64,000 nt of DNA from Phytomonas francai. Taxonomy: Eukaryota; Euglenozoa; Kinetoplastea; Trypanosomatida; Trypanosomatidae. The position numbers and the translations under genes are program-made. Each line of letters opens with the position of its first letter. Position 1 is the stretch's first letter. The notes below the pieces were generated by a model. It was not told the origin of the DNA, did not search any database, and worked only from the letters and a program-made list of their open reading frames with translations. Below, in pieces: positions 38,056-47,948 of the stretch. Location of the stretch: positions 805,951 through 869,950 of the forward strand of contig MJCC01000005.1 of assembly GCA_001766655.1 (NCBI GenBank), given 5' to 3'.

Positions 38056-39416
38056 CGGCAAAAGAAGGAACAAGTAGGTATAACAAAAAAAAAGTGGTAA
38101 GAATGACTTTATAACCTATGCGAAGACGGGGTAGAAGAACAGATCCAATATCTATGCAGAAAATCAGGAATACGAATAGGAATGAATCCACATGACAATA
38201 TTCAGTAATCGCTATTGATATGGTTGGTATTATTGTATGGCATAATGACGAGTTTAGAACTATCATTACACGCAGACGCAAGTAAATTGTTAGGAACATA
38301 CTACAAAAAAAATGTAGAGGCAAGAAAGCGTTTTTAAAAAGGAAAAGTAAAAAGAAAGACAATACACTTAATATGATTGGTAAAATAAAATAGAAAATGA
38401 TGAAGATTTTAAAAAGTCAAAGAGCGAAGTATAGTGCACCCATGCGCAGTGAATCTTGAGCGCCGTGCGATGGCGACCATGCGAAAACATTGGGTTTTTC
38501 ATCCATTCACGGACCTATATTTTTTTGGTTTTGAGTTTGGTCAAAAAAATTACCCTGAAGCGTTTCCCGCCTTATCATTTGGAGCTTGGGCAGCAAGACC
38601 GCTAGTGATAAATTGTTTGTATCTTCAGAAATGGGTGCAGACGCACTCAGACCGTTCTTTGTAGACGATATGGGGTTTTAACCCAAGCCAAGTTGTTCGA
38701 CCAACACCCCCCCCCTACCCCACTGTAAGGTACGTGTCGTCGCTTTACTACCACTTTGAGCACCTATCGCCGCTGCAAATGTACCCAGAGCGGAGTTCTT
38801 CGTTACGAACAAATGCGCGCTTCGTTGGGTAAAATAATCGGGTCGATCGCAGTATGCCGCCATTTTAGAAGCAGTTGGTATCACTTGTCAGCACTGCAGG
38901 TTCGGAATTGAAGTCTAGCGACCGCTGGAATCTCCCATTCGTCAGCGACCACGTACATATCAGTCCTTTTATGAGCTCATATGTTGGGATTCCACACACA
39001 CACACACACACACACAAAAAACCTTTATTATTATTATTATTATTAAAGATAGGGTTGAGGTAGAGGACACGTATGGTTGGCAATAGTGTAGTGGGAAGTG
39101 CTGTATTCCCGTTGCACAAAAAGTGTTAACGCACCCCCAACGATACAAACTCATGAAATGCAAATCGACATGCAAATAAAAAAAAGATGCGATGCATCCA
39201 ATAATATACATGCAAGAAAAATCAGCAGAAGGGATGGTTGCGTAACGGGAAAAGTGATCACACGAGATGCACCCCTTGTGTAGAAGATGCCACAGAACGG
39301 AGGAATCCTAGGTTAACTCATCACATGCAACCTGGAATCTACGGAGGACCGAACCAAAAAGACCATTCGCTTCGGTTGCTAAAACAGCCCGGACTGTCCA
39401 TCCCCACATGGACCCT
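38056..39416. other. Intergenic spacer with CA and TTA repeats
   Basis: 1.36 kb. Contains (CA)n at 38993-39016 and (TTA)n at 39024-39045. Several short open frames exist on both strands, none with coding-like composition or recognisable motifs. No gene seen. Confidence 0.55.
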
Positions 39417-41762
39417 TTACCTTGTTTTTGCGGGCAAAAAGACACCATTTCTGTACTCATAGCTCGTGTTAGCATAGGGCTTCGAGGCCGTATGCCGCAG
39501 CGGCCGCAGGGTGCTCGAAAACGATGACTGCGACTCCCCCCCGTCACTTCGGAAGCCGTTCCCAGGGAGCCTCGCGGCCGCCAAAGCGATGGGGGAGCCG
39601 GCGTCGTAGGGCCTTAGCCGACGCGCCGGCACGACCTGCGCGGCCCGGCCGCCCCAAACCTTCGCCGGAAAGACAAAAGTCGTGCTCGGCGGGATGGGGG
39701 GCAGCGTCACACCGTGCTGTGTCACGGGTGGCGGTCGCGTGGTTTCCTCCAGTCTCGCGGCACACCCGCCGCTCGGCTGGGCCGCCTCATCGTCGTCGTC
39801 CTCGTCCTCGTCGTCGTCGTCGTCGTTGTCGTCTGTGACAGCGCGCGGGGAGAGGACCGGGTCCGAAGCCGGGCTCGCGACGTTCGCGTCCACGTCGGCC
39901 TCGAGGGCGCTTTCGAGGTGGGAGAGCAGGGGACTCTCGGCGGGGAAGGGGCGCCCCGGCGGGCGAGGCCGGCCGCGGAAGGAGGGGCCGGGACCCGCGC
40001 GCGACTGCGAGGCCCGCCGGCTGGACTCCTCGAGCAGCGCCCGCGTCGCCCGGCGGAAGAGGCGCCGCTGCCGGAAGGCGCGGAAGGCGCGCTGGACGCG
40101 GACGGCGGCCGCCGTCTCGGCGCGGGGGTCGCGCGGCGGGCGGGGGGAGACGAGCCGCCGCGAGGGGAGTTGCGAGGAGACGCTGCGGCGGCTCGATTTG
40201 CGCACGGCGACGCCGACGCCGTAAAGCCCCGCGAGGGAGGCTGCGCTGTTTTCGAAGTTTGCGGCCGAAGCGAGCGAGTCCCGGCGGATCGCGCTCTCCT
40301 CGTCGTCCGCGACGGCGCGGCCAGCGAGGGTGTTGCCTCGGCTGAGCGGCGAGGCGGTGCGACAGAAGGGGTGGTAGAGGATCGCCTCCACCGTCAGACG
40401 CTCCGCGGGATTGGGCTGGAGAAGATGCGCGACGAGGTCCGCCCCGCTTGCCGGGATGCCGCTCTGCCTCATGGGTCGAATCGAGTGGTAGAGAATGTGC
40501 TTTAGGGTGTTCGCCCCGTCGTGGGGGTAGCGGCCGCCGTTGAGCATGAAATACAGCAGCACCCCCAGCGACCACGCGTCGGTGAGGTAAGCGTCGTAGG
40601 GCTCTTGCTTGAGAACCTCCGGGGCGACGCTATGGCGGGTTCCGCGCAGCTCCGTCCGCTTCGATCCCCGTCGGACGCGATAACAGGAGATCAGGTTGCT
40701 GATCTTCACCATCTTGCGGTCTGGATTGTAGAGAACGTGGTCTGGGGCGATCCCGCCGTGCACGACCCCGTGGTGGTGCAGGTGCAGTACGCCGTGAACG
40801 ACGCCGAGGAAGATGTGGCGGACAAACGCGGCGTCAATAGGCCCCTCCGGCGCATCCCCAGAGCTCGCGCCCACGGCAATTCCGCCATGATCGCTTTCGG
40901 AATGGCCGCCCTCCGCGGAGTGCATCCAGGAAACGGAGATCTGCGAGCAGGATGACTTCCTCGCCCTCCATTGCGATTCCTGGGGCCTTGATGGTGATTG
41001 TAGTTGGGGGGTGTGCGTGCGCGCAGGACGGGCATGTGAATCGCAAAACCCCGCCAGTTCCAGCGGCGAGTCTTGTTCTCGACCCAGGATGGCCTGTTTG
41101 GCCTTCTTTCCATCATAGGTGTCGATGTCCTCTGAGAGCTTCTGCGCAAGGGTCGGCGCAAAGCAGCTTTTTTCGTTGCCCCGGGAATCATTTCTGCTGT
41201 CGTCGTAGCAATTGTAGACCTCGTAGTTGTCGTCAGACCTAAAACCTTTTCTAGTGTCGCGGGGGAGGCTGTCCCTAGCGTTACTACCAAATCGTTTCGC
41301 AGGTGTTTCAACCCCACATGTATGTTTTCGTTCGACGATAACGGCTCGGGCGCCTTCGATACAACTTGCGCCACCTACTGAGGGGGTGAGATGACTTACA
41401 AACAGCTTTACAACACTTATTGACGAAAACATCGACATCACTATATACAACGAAGTCACTGTCTCAAAACATTCGATCATTTCGATTAGGTTTGGGTGCT
41501 CGGAAATGGTGCGTTGAACGTGTACGGACTCGCGCACGCGCTCCCACATCCAGTGGGTTTCGGCCAGCAGCGCCTTGTCATAAATACGCGCCACGTAAGA
41601 AACACCAGTTGGGATATAGGTACAGAGTTGCGTGTAGGAATCAAAGTCCCCAATGGCGAGGATAGCGCCAAGTTCATAATTACCAACAATACGGCGCCGC
41701 CTGGAACGCGCCTGCGGCGACACCGCGCAGTCACCATCGTGGTCCCGCAGACTTTTTCCCAT
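39417..41762 (-). CDS. Protein-kinase-like protein, predicted pseudokinase
   Basis: 781 residues from ATG 41762; the frame opens at a GTG with no earlier ATG. The fold is a CAMK/AGC-like kinase, but catalytic residues are replaced. The glycine loop is degenerate (GAILAIGDF), the VAIK lysine is Arg (VARI, Arg59), HRD-LKPEN reads HGG-IAPDH (no catalytic Asp; plus-strand position about 40,755), and DFG reads SNL. C-lobe structural motifs are kept: APE, DAWSLGVLLYFMLNGGRYPH, and LLQPNPAERLTVEAILYHPF. About 190 polar residues are inserted between hinge and helix E. After the kinase fold comes an IQ-like basic helix (VRVQRAFRAFRQRRLFRRA), a Pro/Arg-rich part and a 15-residue acidic run. It probably acts as a scaffold or regulator, perhaps calmodulin-binding (inferred). 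Confidence 0.85.
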   Translation of the reverse strand: MGKSLRDHDGDCAVSPQARSRRRRIVGNYELGAILAIGDFDSYTQLCTYIPTGVSYVARIYDKALLAETHWMWERVRESVHVQRTISEHPNLIEMIECFETVTSLYIVMSMFSSISVVKLFVSHLTPSVGGASCIEGARAVIVERKHTCGVETPAKRFGSNARDSLPRDTRKGFRSDDNYEVYNCYDDSRNDSRGNEKSCFAPTLAQKLSEDIDTYDGKKAKQAILGREQDSPLELAGFCDSHARPARTHTPQLQSPSRPQESQWRARKSSCSQISVSWMHSAEGGHSESDHGGIAVGASSGDAPEGPIDAAFVRHIFLGVVHGVLHLHHHGVVHGGIAPDHVLYNPDRKMVKISNLISCYRVRRGSKRTELRGTRHSVAPEVLKQEPYDAYLTDAWSLGVLLYFMLNGGRYPHDGANTLKHILYHSIRPMRQSGIPASGADLVAHLLQPNPAERLTVEAILYHPFCRTASPLSRGNTLAGRAVADDEESAIRRDSLASAANFENSAASLAGLYGVGVAVRKSSRRSVSSQLPSRRLVSPRPPRDPRAETAAAVRVQRAFRAFRQRRLFRRATRALLEESSRRASQSRAGPGPSFRGRPRPPGRPFPAESPLLSHLESALEADVDANVASPASDPVLSPRAVTDDNDDDDDEDEDDDDEAAQPSGGCAARLEETTRPPPVTQHGVTLPPIPPSTTFVFPAKVWGGRAAQVVPARRLRPYDAGSPIALAAARLPGNGFRSDGGESQSSFSSTLRPLRHTASKPYANTSYEYRNGVFLPAKTR

Positions 41763-42813
41763 ACCGCCCACGTCTTTAACGGCAACCTCCGCGCTTAATA
41801 AGGACACTAGATGAGTACTATTTCGTTACCCGTTCGCCCTTTTTAGAAAACAAAATACAACAAATGGTGAAATAGTATAATGTTGAAGGAACTTCTCCAG
41901 AACCTCTTGATTGACCATTGGCAACGGAACACCGAAGGGGAAGCAGTATGCGGAAGAATTAATCAACAAACCAATCACAACACCTACTAAACAATTGTAG
42001 GGGAAACAAAAAGCATGCAATACAAAAGTGAGAAAAGTTGCAGCCGTACTTCCCTTCATTCCTAGCTGCAAGAGGTGTCTTTTGTGCTATTAGGTGTACA
42101 TATTCGAAGCGGTGGCACTTTACTATGGCGCCCCCAAAGTCCACTACAGGAAAAAAGCTTGGCTATTTTTTTTTTTTGTGTGTGTGTGTTTGTCAGTGAG
42201 AGTAATAGAACTCTCGTGGGAACACCGTGGAAGCGCAAGATAAAACAAGACCCCTTGATAACGAATGTAGATTTCAATATGCCTCCGCAATTTAAAACAG
42301 CAAAAGGGATACAATTTTGTACATCCCTTCAGTACAACCATAGGGGCTTTTCCCCCTCACACCCTATTAATTGAGAATGTGCAATTCACCTAAAGATGAC
42401 TGGAAACGCACAAAAACATTTAAAAGAATCTATCAAGTCGTTTCACCTCTTATTATTATTTTTCACTTTCAAGAAAAGGTTCGGTCTATACGATAGGGAA
42501 TATATTCTTTCCTCGAACTTGATACACCGATCCGCAAGGCTTCATTCACAAAATTCCGCATACAAGCGAACGGAACAGTAGAAGTCAAAAAAAAAAACAT
42601 CTAAAAAGGGATATTGTGGTGTAATAATTAGCATGAACCCAAATTAATTGGCCTCCTTTTCCCCCTATGCGTCCCATTTTAGAGTGCACTCGCCCGTGCT
42701 CTCCCTCCCCCTTTTCCTAGGCCCCTTCCATTTTTCCCTCATGCCATAGTTCTCCCTCTCCTTCTTTCACTCACTCAACGTTTTGGGAGGGGGGTTAAAG
42801 TTTCCCTGTTCGG
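41763..42813. other. Intergenic spacer
   Basis: 1 kb of AT-rich spacer with a T-run followed by (TG)n near 42165-42189. The T/C-rich 42660-42790 stretch is purine-rich on the minus strand, so it is not an acceptor for minus-strand genes. No gene recognised. Confidence 0.5.
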
Positions 42814-44112
42814 TTAATTTACACGAACCTGATAATCCCCGCTCTGCGTTAGGTAACGTACCCACGCCAAGGACTCGTAATTCGACTTCTCCGTTACCTT
42901 AACGTAGCGTATCTGAAATCCCGACGGTACAAAGTATGGGATCTCAAATCGAACTTGGATTGGGGCCTTTGCCAATGCCTCGCTACTTCGCACACTTGGT
43001 AGGTGAAATTGCGCAGTGCAATTGAACTCCCTTTTCCCCGAAACATTATGGAGGTTCCACACCAAGAAATTCGATCCCGCGTCGTAGTGGAATAATCCGT
43101 GTGAGCAACTTGATAAAGGTGAATCCGCATCAGGTGGAATGGGAATGAGAATTTCCAACGAGTTGGCGGCAATTCTTTGAGGATACATAGTCTTCACCCT
43201 ACACGTGGTCTGCACCCTCGACGTTCCAAAGCGGGTGACATGGCACATCACCATCACTGGTGGCAACATCTTTTTACTTAAACGATACGAAAACAACTCG
43301 AACTTACCATCTGGTGGAATGAAGCTAATGATGCGTTCGCTCTCAAAGAGGTTGAGCTTTACACAGCTATGGAACTTAATATCCTCCAGGTCTATCGCGT
43401 TTCGGGTAAGCCTACGGCCATTTATATCGAAGAACAGCTTATCGTTGAGACCCATGTGGAGCAGCGGCATGCCAGAAAGGTGTACGTTGGCTAGAACAGA
43501 TCCCCGGATATCGCTCGAGAGAGTTTCGCCGTTTTGCGCGACCAGCAGGCTGATTCGCTCAACGACGTCGAAAAGGACTTCGTTGTTGTTGTACACGTAT
43601 TTTCCCGGCATACGCCACGGCGTTACCCCGCTCGCGCCAGTCACCGCCGCTGGAAGGGTCTTCGCCGCCAGCGCGTCATCCGGCAAGAGCGAAGCAATGA
43701 GACCTTTCTGGTAAATATAGTCCTTGAGGACCTTCCCTTCGGTGTACTGTGGGAACCCGAAGTCAGCCATCTCGTCTAGCAGCTCGTAGATGATGACGAA
43801 GTTATCGCGGATCGTCTCCTCCTTCACCCGCTTAAAGTAGCTTTCAAAGACGGTAATGCAACACCGCAGGAAGGAAACCTGCTGGAGTACGTACGCGTTG
43901 ACGTTGCTCACCGCGAGAAAATAGACATTGTTGTGCTGCACAAACACGTAGGTGGTACCATCCTCGATGAAAACGGGTGTGATACGTGACTCGTCTTCAT
44001 CAAGGACGCGGCGACTAAATACGGAAAGAACGTCCTGCGTAACATCACCCCGGTAGGTCCGATAGATGAGTGGTGCACCTTTAGAATCAAGAATGTAGAT
44101 AGCAGAAGCCAT
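42814..44112 (-). CDS. AP1M: AP-1 complex mu subunit
   Basis: 432 residues, against about 423 for animal AP-1 mu. Medium chain of the clathrin adaptor that sorts cargo at the trans-Golgi and endosomes. The N-terminal longin-like half starts MASAIYILDSKG and contains RDNFVIIYELLDEMADFGFPQ, a near-invariant mu signature. The C-terminal mu-homology domain runs from about 175, with NNEVLFDVVERISLLV, GSVLANVHLSGMPLLHMGLND, RIISFIPPDGKFELFSYRL and FEIPYFVPSGFQIRYVKV, ending WVRYLTQSGDYQVRVN. The start MASAIY and the ending WVRYLTQ-GDYQ-R are those of AP-1 rather than AP-2, AP-3 or AP-4. The start is the natural ATG. Confidence 0.96.
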   Translation of the reverse strand: MASAIYILDSKGAPLIYRTYRGDVTQDVLSVFSRRVLDEDESRITPVFIEDGTTYVFVQHNNVYFLAVSNVNAYVLQQVSFLRCCITVFESYFKRVKEETIRDNFVIIYELLDEMADFGFPQYTEGKVLKDYIYQKGLIASLLPDDALAAKTLPAAVTGASGVTPWRMPGKYVYNNNEVLFDVVERISLLVAQNGETLSSDIRGSVLANVHLSGMPLLHMGLNDKLFFDINGRRLTRNAIDLEDIKFHSCVKLNLFESERIISFIPPDGKFELFSYRLSKKMLPPVMVMCHVTRFGTSRVQTTCRVKTMYPQRIAANSLEILIPIPPDADSPLSSCSHGLFHYDAGSNFLVWNLHNVSGKREFNCTAQFHLPSVRSSEALAKAPIQVRFEIPYFVPSGFQIRYVKVTEKSNYESLAWVRYLTQSGDYQVRVN

Positions 44113-44483
44113 TCCTAATATGCTATAGGACTAATACAATTATATGATGAATACAGGTATCGAAAGGTCTATATACGTGTATATGTAAAGTCAGATGTAG
44201 CTTAAAATAGAATTGTTTTCTGCACTCACACGCACAACACATCCATGATACCTAGGGAGTCTCTTCCAGTACGCATCGTATGCGTGATTTTGAAATTAAA
44301 ACCAAGCTGCAAGCTAAAAACGACAGAAAAGGATAATTCTAGAATAATTAGTAATTTTAAGGGTTCTCTTTTCTGATTTTTCCACAAGCGTACGCGCACA
44401 TGCACATTTTCTTACTTCTCTTCTCGGGTCTGATACGTGAAAGCAAGGAAAACAGAGTGGGAGAAAAACCGACAGGATCAGGC
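44113..44483. other. Intergenic spacer
   Basis: AT-rich spacer of about 370 bases between the AP-1 mu and hydrolase genes. No gene recognised. Confidence 0.55.
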
Positions 44484-46067
44484 TCATAGCGGCAGTGGTA
44501 CCTCCAGGCCATCATAAGCCAATTCAGGCATTTCCATCTCCATAAAGCGCCTCCAACGCGCTTTTCGATCCTCATCTCGCTCCCCTGCGCAGTATAGTTC
44601 GTCCACAGTGGCGCCTTTTGCGTTCGCATCTGCCGCATTAGGAAAGGATCTTGTGCTCTCTGGGGAGGGTTTCTGAGAGTGCAGCAGCTCTTTTACACGC
44701 TCCTTCTCCTTAGCAATATCTATTTCCCACTGAAGGTTTGAAGCATGGTGCTCCAGCGAGCAGAACATACCCACGAAAAATGTTTGTTTCGGTGTCAGCA
44801 GTTTTAGATAGGGCATGATGTCATCCCAGCAAGTGTGCGGCAAAGAAGTATGCCCTCTTGCGGCCAAAAGGTCGAAGACAAGGACATCAATTTTCACAAG
44901 GTCAAGAAGGAAGTTCATCGAGGTCTCTGGGATGCTGCTGACGTCAGAGATGTACACCACGCAGCTCTTTTCCTTCATCCCGTCCTGAGCGGTGGTTGGT
45001 GTCTCCGTGGCGTCCGCTAACTGGCTTTTGAAGGCCGTTCCGCGGCCAAAGACAAACCCCAGAGAGATGTAGTTCTCGCCATGCTCTACCGGCAACGAGT
45101 ACATGGGAATGAGGCCATCTAGTGCTTCAATATACAAGGGTGTCGGCGCATCCTCGTGGACCTCGAAGATATCCAGTCCGACGGGGCTATCATTGCGGCT
45201 ACCCTCATCGCCTTGACTAGCATCTTGCCCGTTAAATTGCTTCATTTGATCAACATAAACCTCCATGTTCTTCGGCGCCGCACCCAAGTGCCGGCTACGC
45301 TGAAAGACATCAGGGAGCATCACTCGTATATTTTGAAGGGTCAAGTCGGTGAGGTAGGTCTGGATCCGGCTCCGGAGAAGCGCCGGCGGGGGTGATGCTG
45401 AGTTCCCGCTCAACAGCCATGTTGTTGTAGGATTCTCTTCCTCCTCAGCCTCATCACCGGGCCGCCTCACGCCGCCCGTCGCGGGCAAACCAGGAGAGCG
45501 ATGAAGTTTCTGACGAGCCCCGGTATGGAGTTCGCACAGCTCCCCTACACCCTGCATGGCATCCGAGTGACCGTGTGTGAGCAAGAGAGCGTCTACGTAG
45601 TTGATACGACGGGGTGCCAAGAGACGAAAGTATGCATGCCGAAATGTTTTACCGCAGTCAATTAAGATATTAATATTTTCTTGGAAATTTTTTCTACCAC
45701 CGGTAAAGTAACCACTCTCGATTTTACCTTTACTGAGCCCAACGTCTTCAGGGTCTTTACCCGTACTAGTGGTGCTGGAACACGCACTTTGGACAGTTTC
45801 CTTGGGCACATGGATCAAGAGGGAAACGTTATTTCGACAGTTCAAGCTATCAGGGTTGTTCATGGCATCCTCACAGACACAACTGGCGCCACGACCGAGG
45901 TGACCAATCACAGGAATTGCACAAGAAGCACCGGTTCCAATAAATACTAAACGCATCATTCTTTCTTTTGAGTGAGGCATCGAAACTACTTTGTGAATAG
46001 TAGTGCGATACTTAAAGGTAAAATTTTTGAAAACTATAGATATTCTTCGCAATTTACCTACTCTCAT
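44484..46067 (-). CDS. Metallo-beta-lactamase-fold hydrolase, copy 1 (PhnP / SPCC777.06c-like)
   Basis: 527 residues from ATG 46067, or 498 from ATG 45980 (MPHSKERMM). The stretch between the two ATGs is basic and could be a mitochondrial presequence, so the start is unresolved. The group signature opens the domain: FIGTGASCAIPVIGH, then a Cys-containing segment and NCRNNVSLLIH. DCGKTFRHAYF follows, then the metal-binding motif THGHSDAMQG (H-x-H-x-D). This is the MBL subgroup of bacterial PhnP and the fungal putative hydrolase SPCC777.06c, known or suspected phosphodiesterases acting on small cyclic phosphates; the substrate here is unknown. Its tandem neighbour downstream in the array is a diverged paralogue except for a 227-bp block that I read as identical in both. 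Confidence 0.88.
   Translation of the reverse strand: MRVGKLRRISIVFKNFTFKYRTTIHKVVSMPHSKERMMRLVFIGTGASCAIPVIGHLGRGASCVCEDAMNNPDSLNCRNNVSLLIHVPKETVQSACSSTTSTGKDPEDVGLSKGKIESGYFTGGRKNFQENINILIDCGKTFRHAYFRLLAPRRINYVDALLLTHGHSDAMQGVGELCELHTGARQKLHRSPGLPATGGVRRPGDEAEEEENPTTTWLLSGNSASPPPALLRSRIQTYLTDLTLQNIRVMLPDVFQRSRHLGAAPKNMEVYVDQMKQFNGQDASQGDEGSRNDSPVGLDIFEVHEDAPTPLYIEALDGLIPMYSLPVEHGENYISLGFVFGRGTAFKSQLADATETPTTAQDGMKEKSCVVYISDVSSIPETSMNFLLDLVKIDVLVFDLLAARGHTSLPHTCWDDIMPYLKLLTPKQTFFVGMFCSLEHHASNLQWEIDIAKEKERVKELLHSQKPSPESTRSFPNAADANAKGATVDELYCAGERDEDRKARWRRFMEMEMPELAYDGLEVPLPL
44884..45110 (-). repeat. 227-bp block identical to 46453-46679 (copy 1)
   Basis: I compared this block by eye, base by base, with 46453-46679 and found no difference. 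Identity stops abruptly at both ends. It encodes residues from IPMYSLPVEHGENY to NFLLDLVKIDV in both genes, in the same frame. Confidence 0.93.
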
Positions 46068-46190
46068 TAAGTATCGGAGGATTGTGGAGGTGTGCAATTA
46101 TGTCCATCTCTTCCATGAAATTGGCGATGTTGCCTCCTTTCTTGTTAACTAATTACATACTTTTGTAAATCATTGTATTTTCCTTTCAGA

Positions 46191-47510
46191 CTACTGTGGA
46201 AGTACCAGCTCCATCCCATCATAACCTAAAGATATCCCCAGCACTTCACCAGCCTTTAGTCGCCCATCTCGCACATACCCTTCCAACGCGTCCTGGAGCC
46301 AGGCGTTACCAAAATCGTGCTTGATATCACAGTACATGCCCACAGCGATGACATAGCTTGGCTTCAGTTGAACTACCAGCTCAACCATCTCCTCCATGAC
46401 AATGTGTACATAGCAGCGCTTTCCAGGTCCGTGTACACAATCGATGATCAAAACATCAATTTTCACAAGGTCAAGAAGGAAGTTCATCGAGGTCTCTGGG
46501 ATGCTGCTGACGTCAGAGATGTACACCACGCAGCTCTTTTCCTTCATCCCGTCCTGAGCGGTGGTTGGTGTCTCCGTGGCGTCCGCTAACTGGCTTTTGA
46601 AGGCCGTTCCGCGGCCAAAGACAAACCCCAGAGAGATGTAGTTCTCGCCATGCTCTACCGGCAACGAGTACATGGGAATATTGGCATCCTCTGAATCAGG
46701 GTCGTCGCTCGAACCCAGCGCAGGGATGTATAATCTGGCAGGCATCTCGTGGGAAACAATGAAGAATTGAAGTGCGGTGGCTCGTCGAATCCCAATCTCA
46801 TTCCACGCTTGTTCGCCCTTCGTACGTTTTTGTTGTTCCACGTGCTCCGAAAGTAACGACCTGTGCTCCTGGCCGACCTGGGGTGCGGGGCCAACAATCT
46901 GACTGTTTCGGAATATGTACCCAAAACTTTCCTCTATAATTTGCAGCGTCATAGACTGAAGGTAGGTAGGGATATAGCTATCGACAAGCCAATTCCCTTC
47001 CACCATATGCATTCGCTGCAGGTCTCGCAAATCATCAAGTCCCATAATGGCATCCGCGTGATCATGCGTTAATAACAGCGCATCCACTTCATGTACTCCA
47101 TGCCGAGCAAGCACCTTGAAATATGCGTCGCGAAAGGTTTTACCACAGTCAATGAGCGTGAAGCGTACTGGAATGCCGCCTATTCGATTCACAATCCCAA
47201 CATTAGAGCTACCATGAATCAAACTATTTTCCTCTTGCTCTGTACCTGGTACGCCTTCCCTACCATCTTCCCTGTCTGTTGGAGCCAGTTTTGACTTTGT
47301 GCTGCAGGGTACTGTGATCAGAAGGCTTACATTCAGGCGACAGTTGGGATTGTTATGAGGGTTCGCAATAGCATCCCGGCAGGCACAGTTCGTGTCGATA
47401 TGACCTATTATGGGGATTCCAGAGGAAGCACCTGTGCCGACAAGCGTGACGCTCATGTACCCCACCGGCGGCGCGGCAATAGAAGAGGCTATCACAAATG
47501 GGAGTTCCAT
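46191..47510 (-). CDS. Metallo-beta-lactamase-fold hydrolase, copy 2 (PhnP / SPCC777.06c-like)
   Basis: 439 residues from ATG 47510; ATG 47456 (MSVTLVGTGASSG) would start right at the domain and is also possible. Same architecture as copy 1: VGTGASSGIPIIGHIDTNC, then NCRLNVSLLI, DCGKTFRDAYF, the metal-binding motif THDHADAIMG, and a late conserved histidine in GMYCDIKHD. It is about 90 residues shorter than copy 1, mainly from smaller inserts. Outside the shared 227-bp block the two proteins look only about one-third to two-fifths identical by eye. Both retain metal ligands, so neither looks dead. The array order (dynein, copy 2, copy 1, AP-1 mu on the minus strand) suggests tandem duplication followed by divergence. 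Confidence 0.88.
   Translation of the reverse strand: MELPFVIASSIAAPPVGYMSVTLVGTGASSGIPIIGHIDTNCACRDAIANPHNNPNCRLNVSLLITVPCSTKSKLAPTDREDGREGVPGTEQEENSLIHGSSNVGIVNRIGGIPVRFTLIDCGKTFRDAYFKVLARHGVHEVDALLLTHDHADAIMGLDDLRDLQRMHMVEGNWLVDSYIPTYLQSMTLQIIEESFGYIFRNSQIVGPAPQVGQEHRSLLSEHVEQQKRTKGEQAWNEIGIRRATALQFFIVSHEMPARLYIPALGSSDDPDSEDANIPMYSLPVEHGENYISLGFVFGRGTAFKSQLADATETPTTAQDGMKEKSCVVYISDVSSIPETSMNFLLDLVKIDVLIIDCVHGPGKRCYVHIVMEEMVELVVQLKPSYVIAVGMYCDIKHDFGNAWLQDALEGYVRDGRLKAGEVLGISLGYDGMELVLPQ
46453..46679 (-). repeat. 227-bp block identical to 44884-45110 (copy 2)
   Basis: Second copy of the block described at 44884-45110, in the same orientation and 1,569 bases away start to start. Confidence 0.93.
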
Positions 47511-47948
47511 AAGTGCCTTTTTTTCTCCCGATTTGAGTGTATAATTTAAGATCTGGGCCTTTATTTATTCATTTATATTTCAGATAGAATGGGAAGAGGA
47601 GGAGAAGGTTGACAACAGTGCCATGTGAACTAAAACAATAGCTAAAAAATGAATTCTAGGTTGAAACGTTAAAATCTCATTTCGACTTTTGATTTAATTT
47701 TGTTTTTTCCTTCATTATGGAATGGATGGACCCAATCAGTAAATAAACGATGCAACAATGCTTTCCTTTCTCTATGGTTCGTATGGGCGTCGGAAAGTAA
47801 CATTTTTTGAACACAAGTGAGTTCAACGAAAAACTTGAATGATAGTATAATTATATTTTTGGAATCAAAGAAAAAAAAAACAGAGTTCGGCTTAAAAATC
47901 GGGATTGAAAACAAGAAAAAAACAGTACAAGCAGGTACATTGTCTTAC
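47511..47948. other. Intergenic spacer
   Basis: AT-rich spacer. A-runs at 47869-47880 and 47916-47922 read as pyrimidine tracts on the minus strand and may direct splicing of copy 2. No gene recognised. Confidence 0.55.

Noticed and set aside
38056..39416. Small ORFs in the 1.36-kb spacer after the pseudokinase
   Set aside because: No motif, no consistent composition, and they overlap microsatellites.
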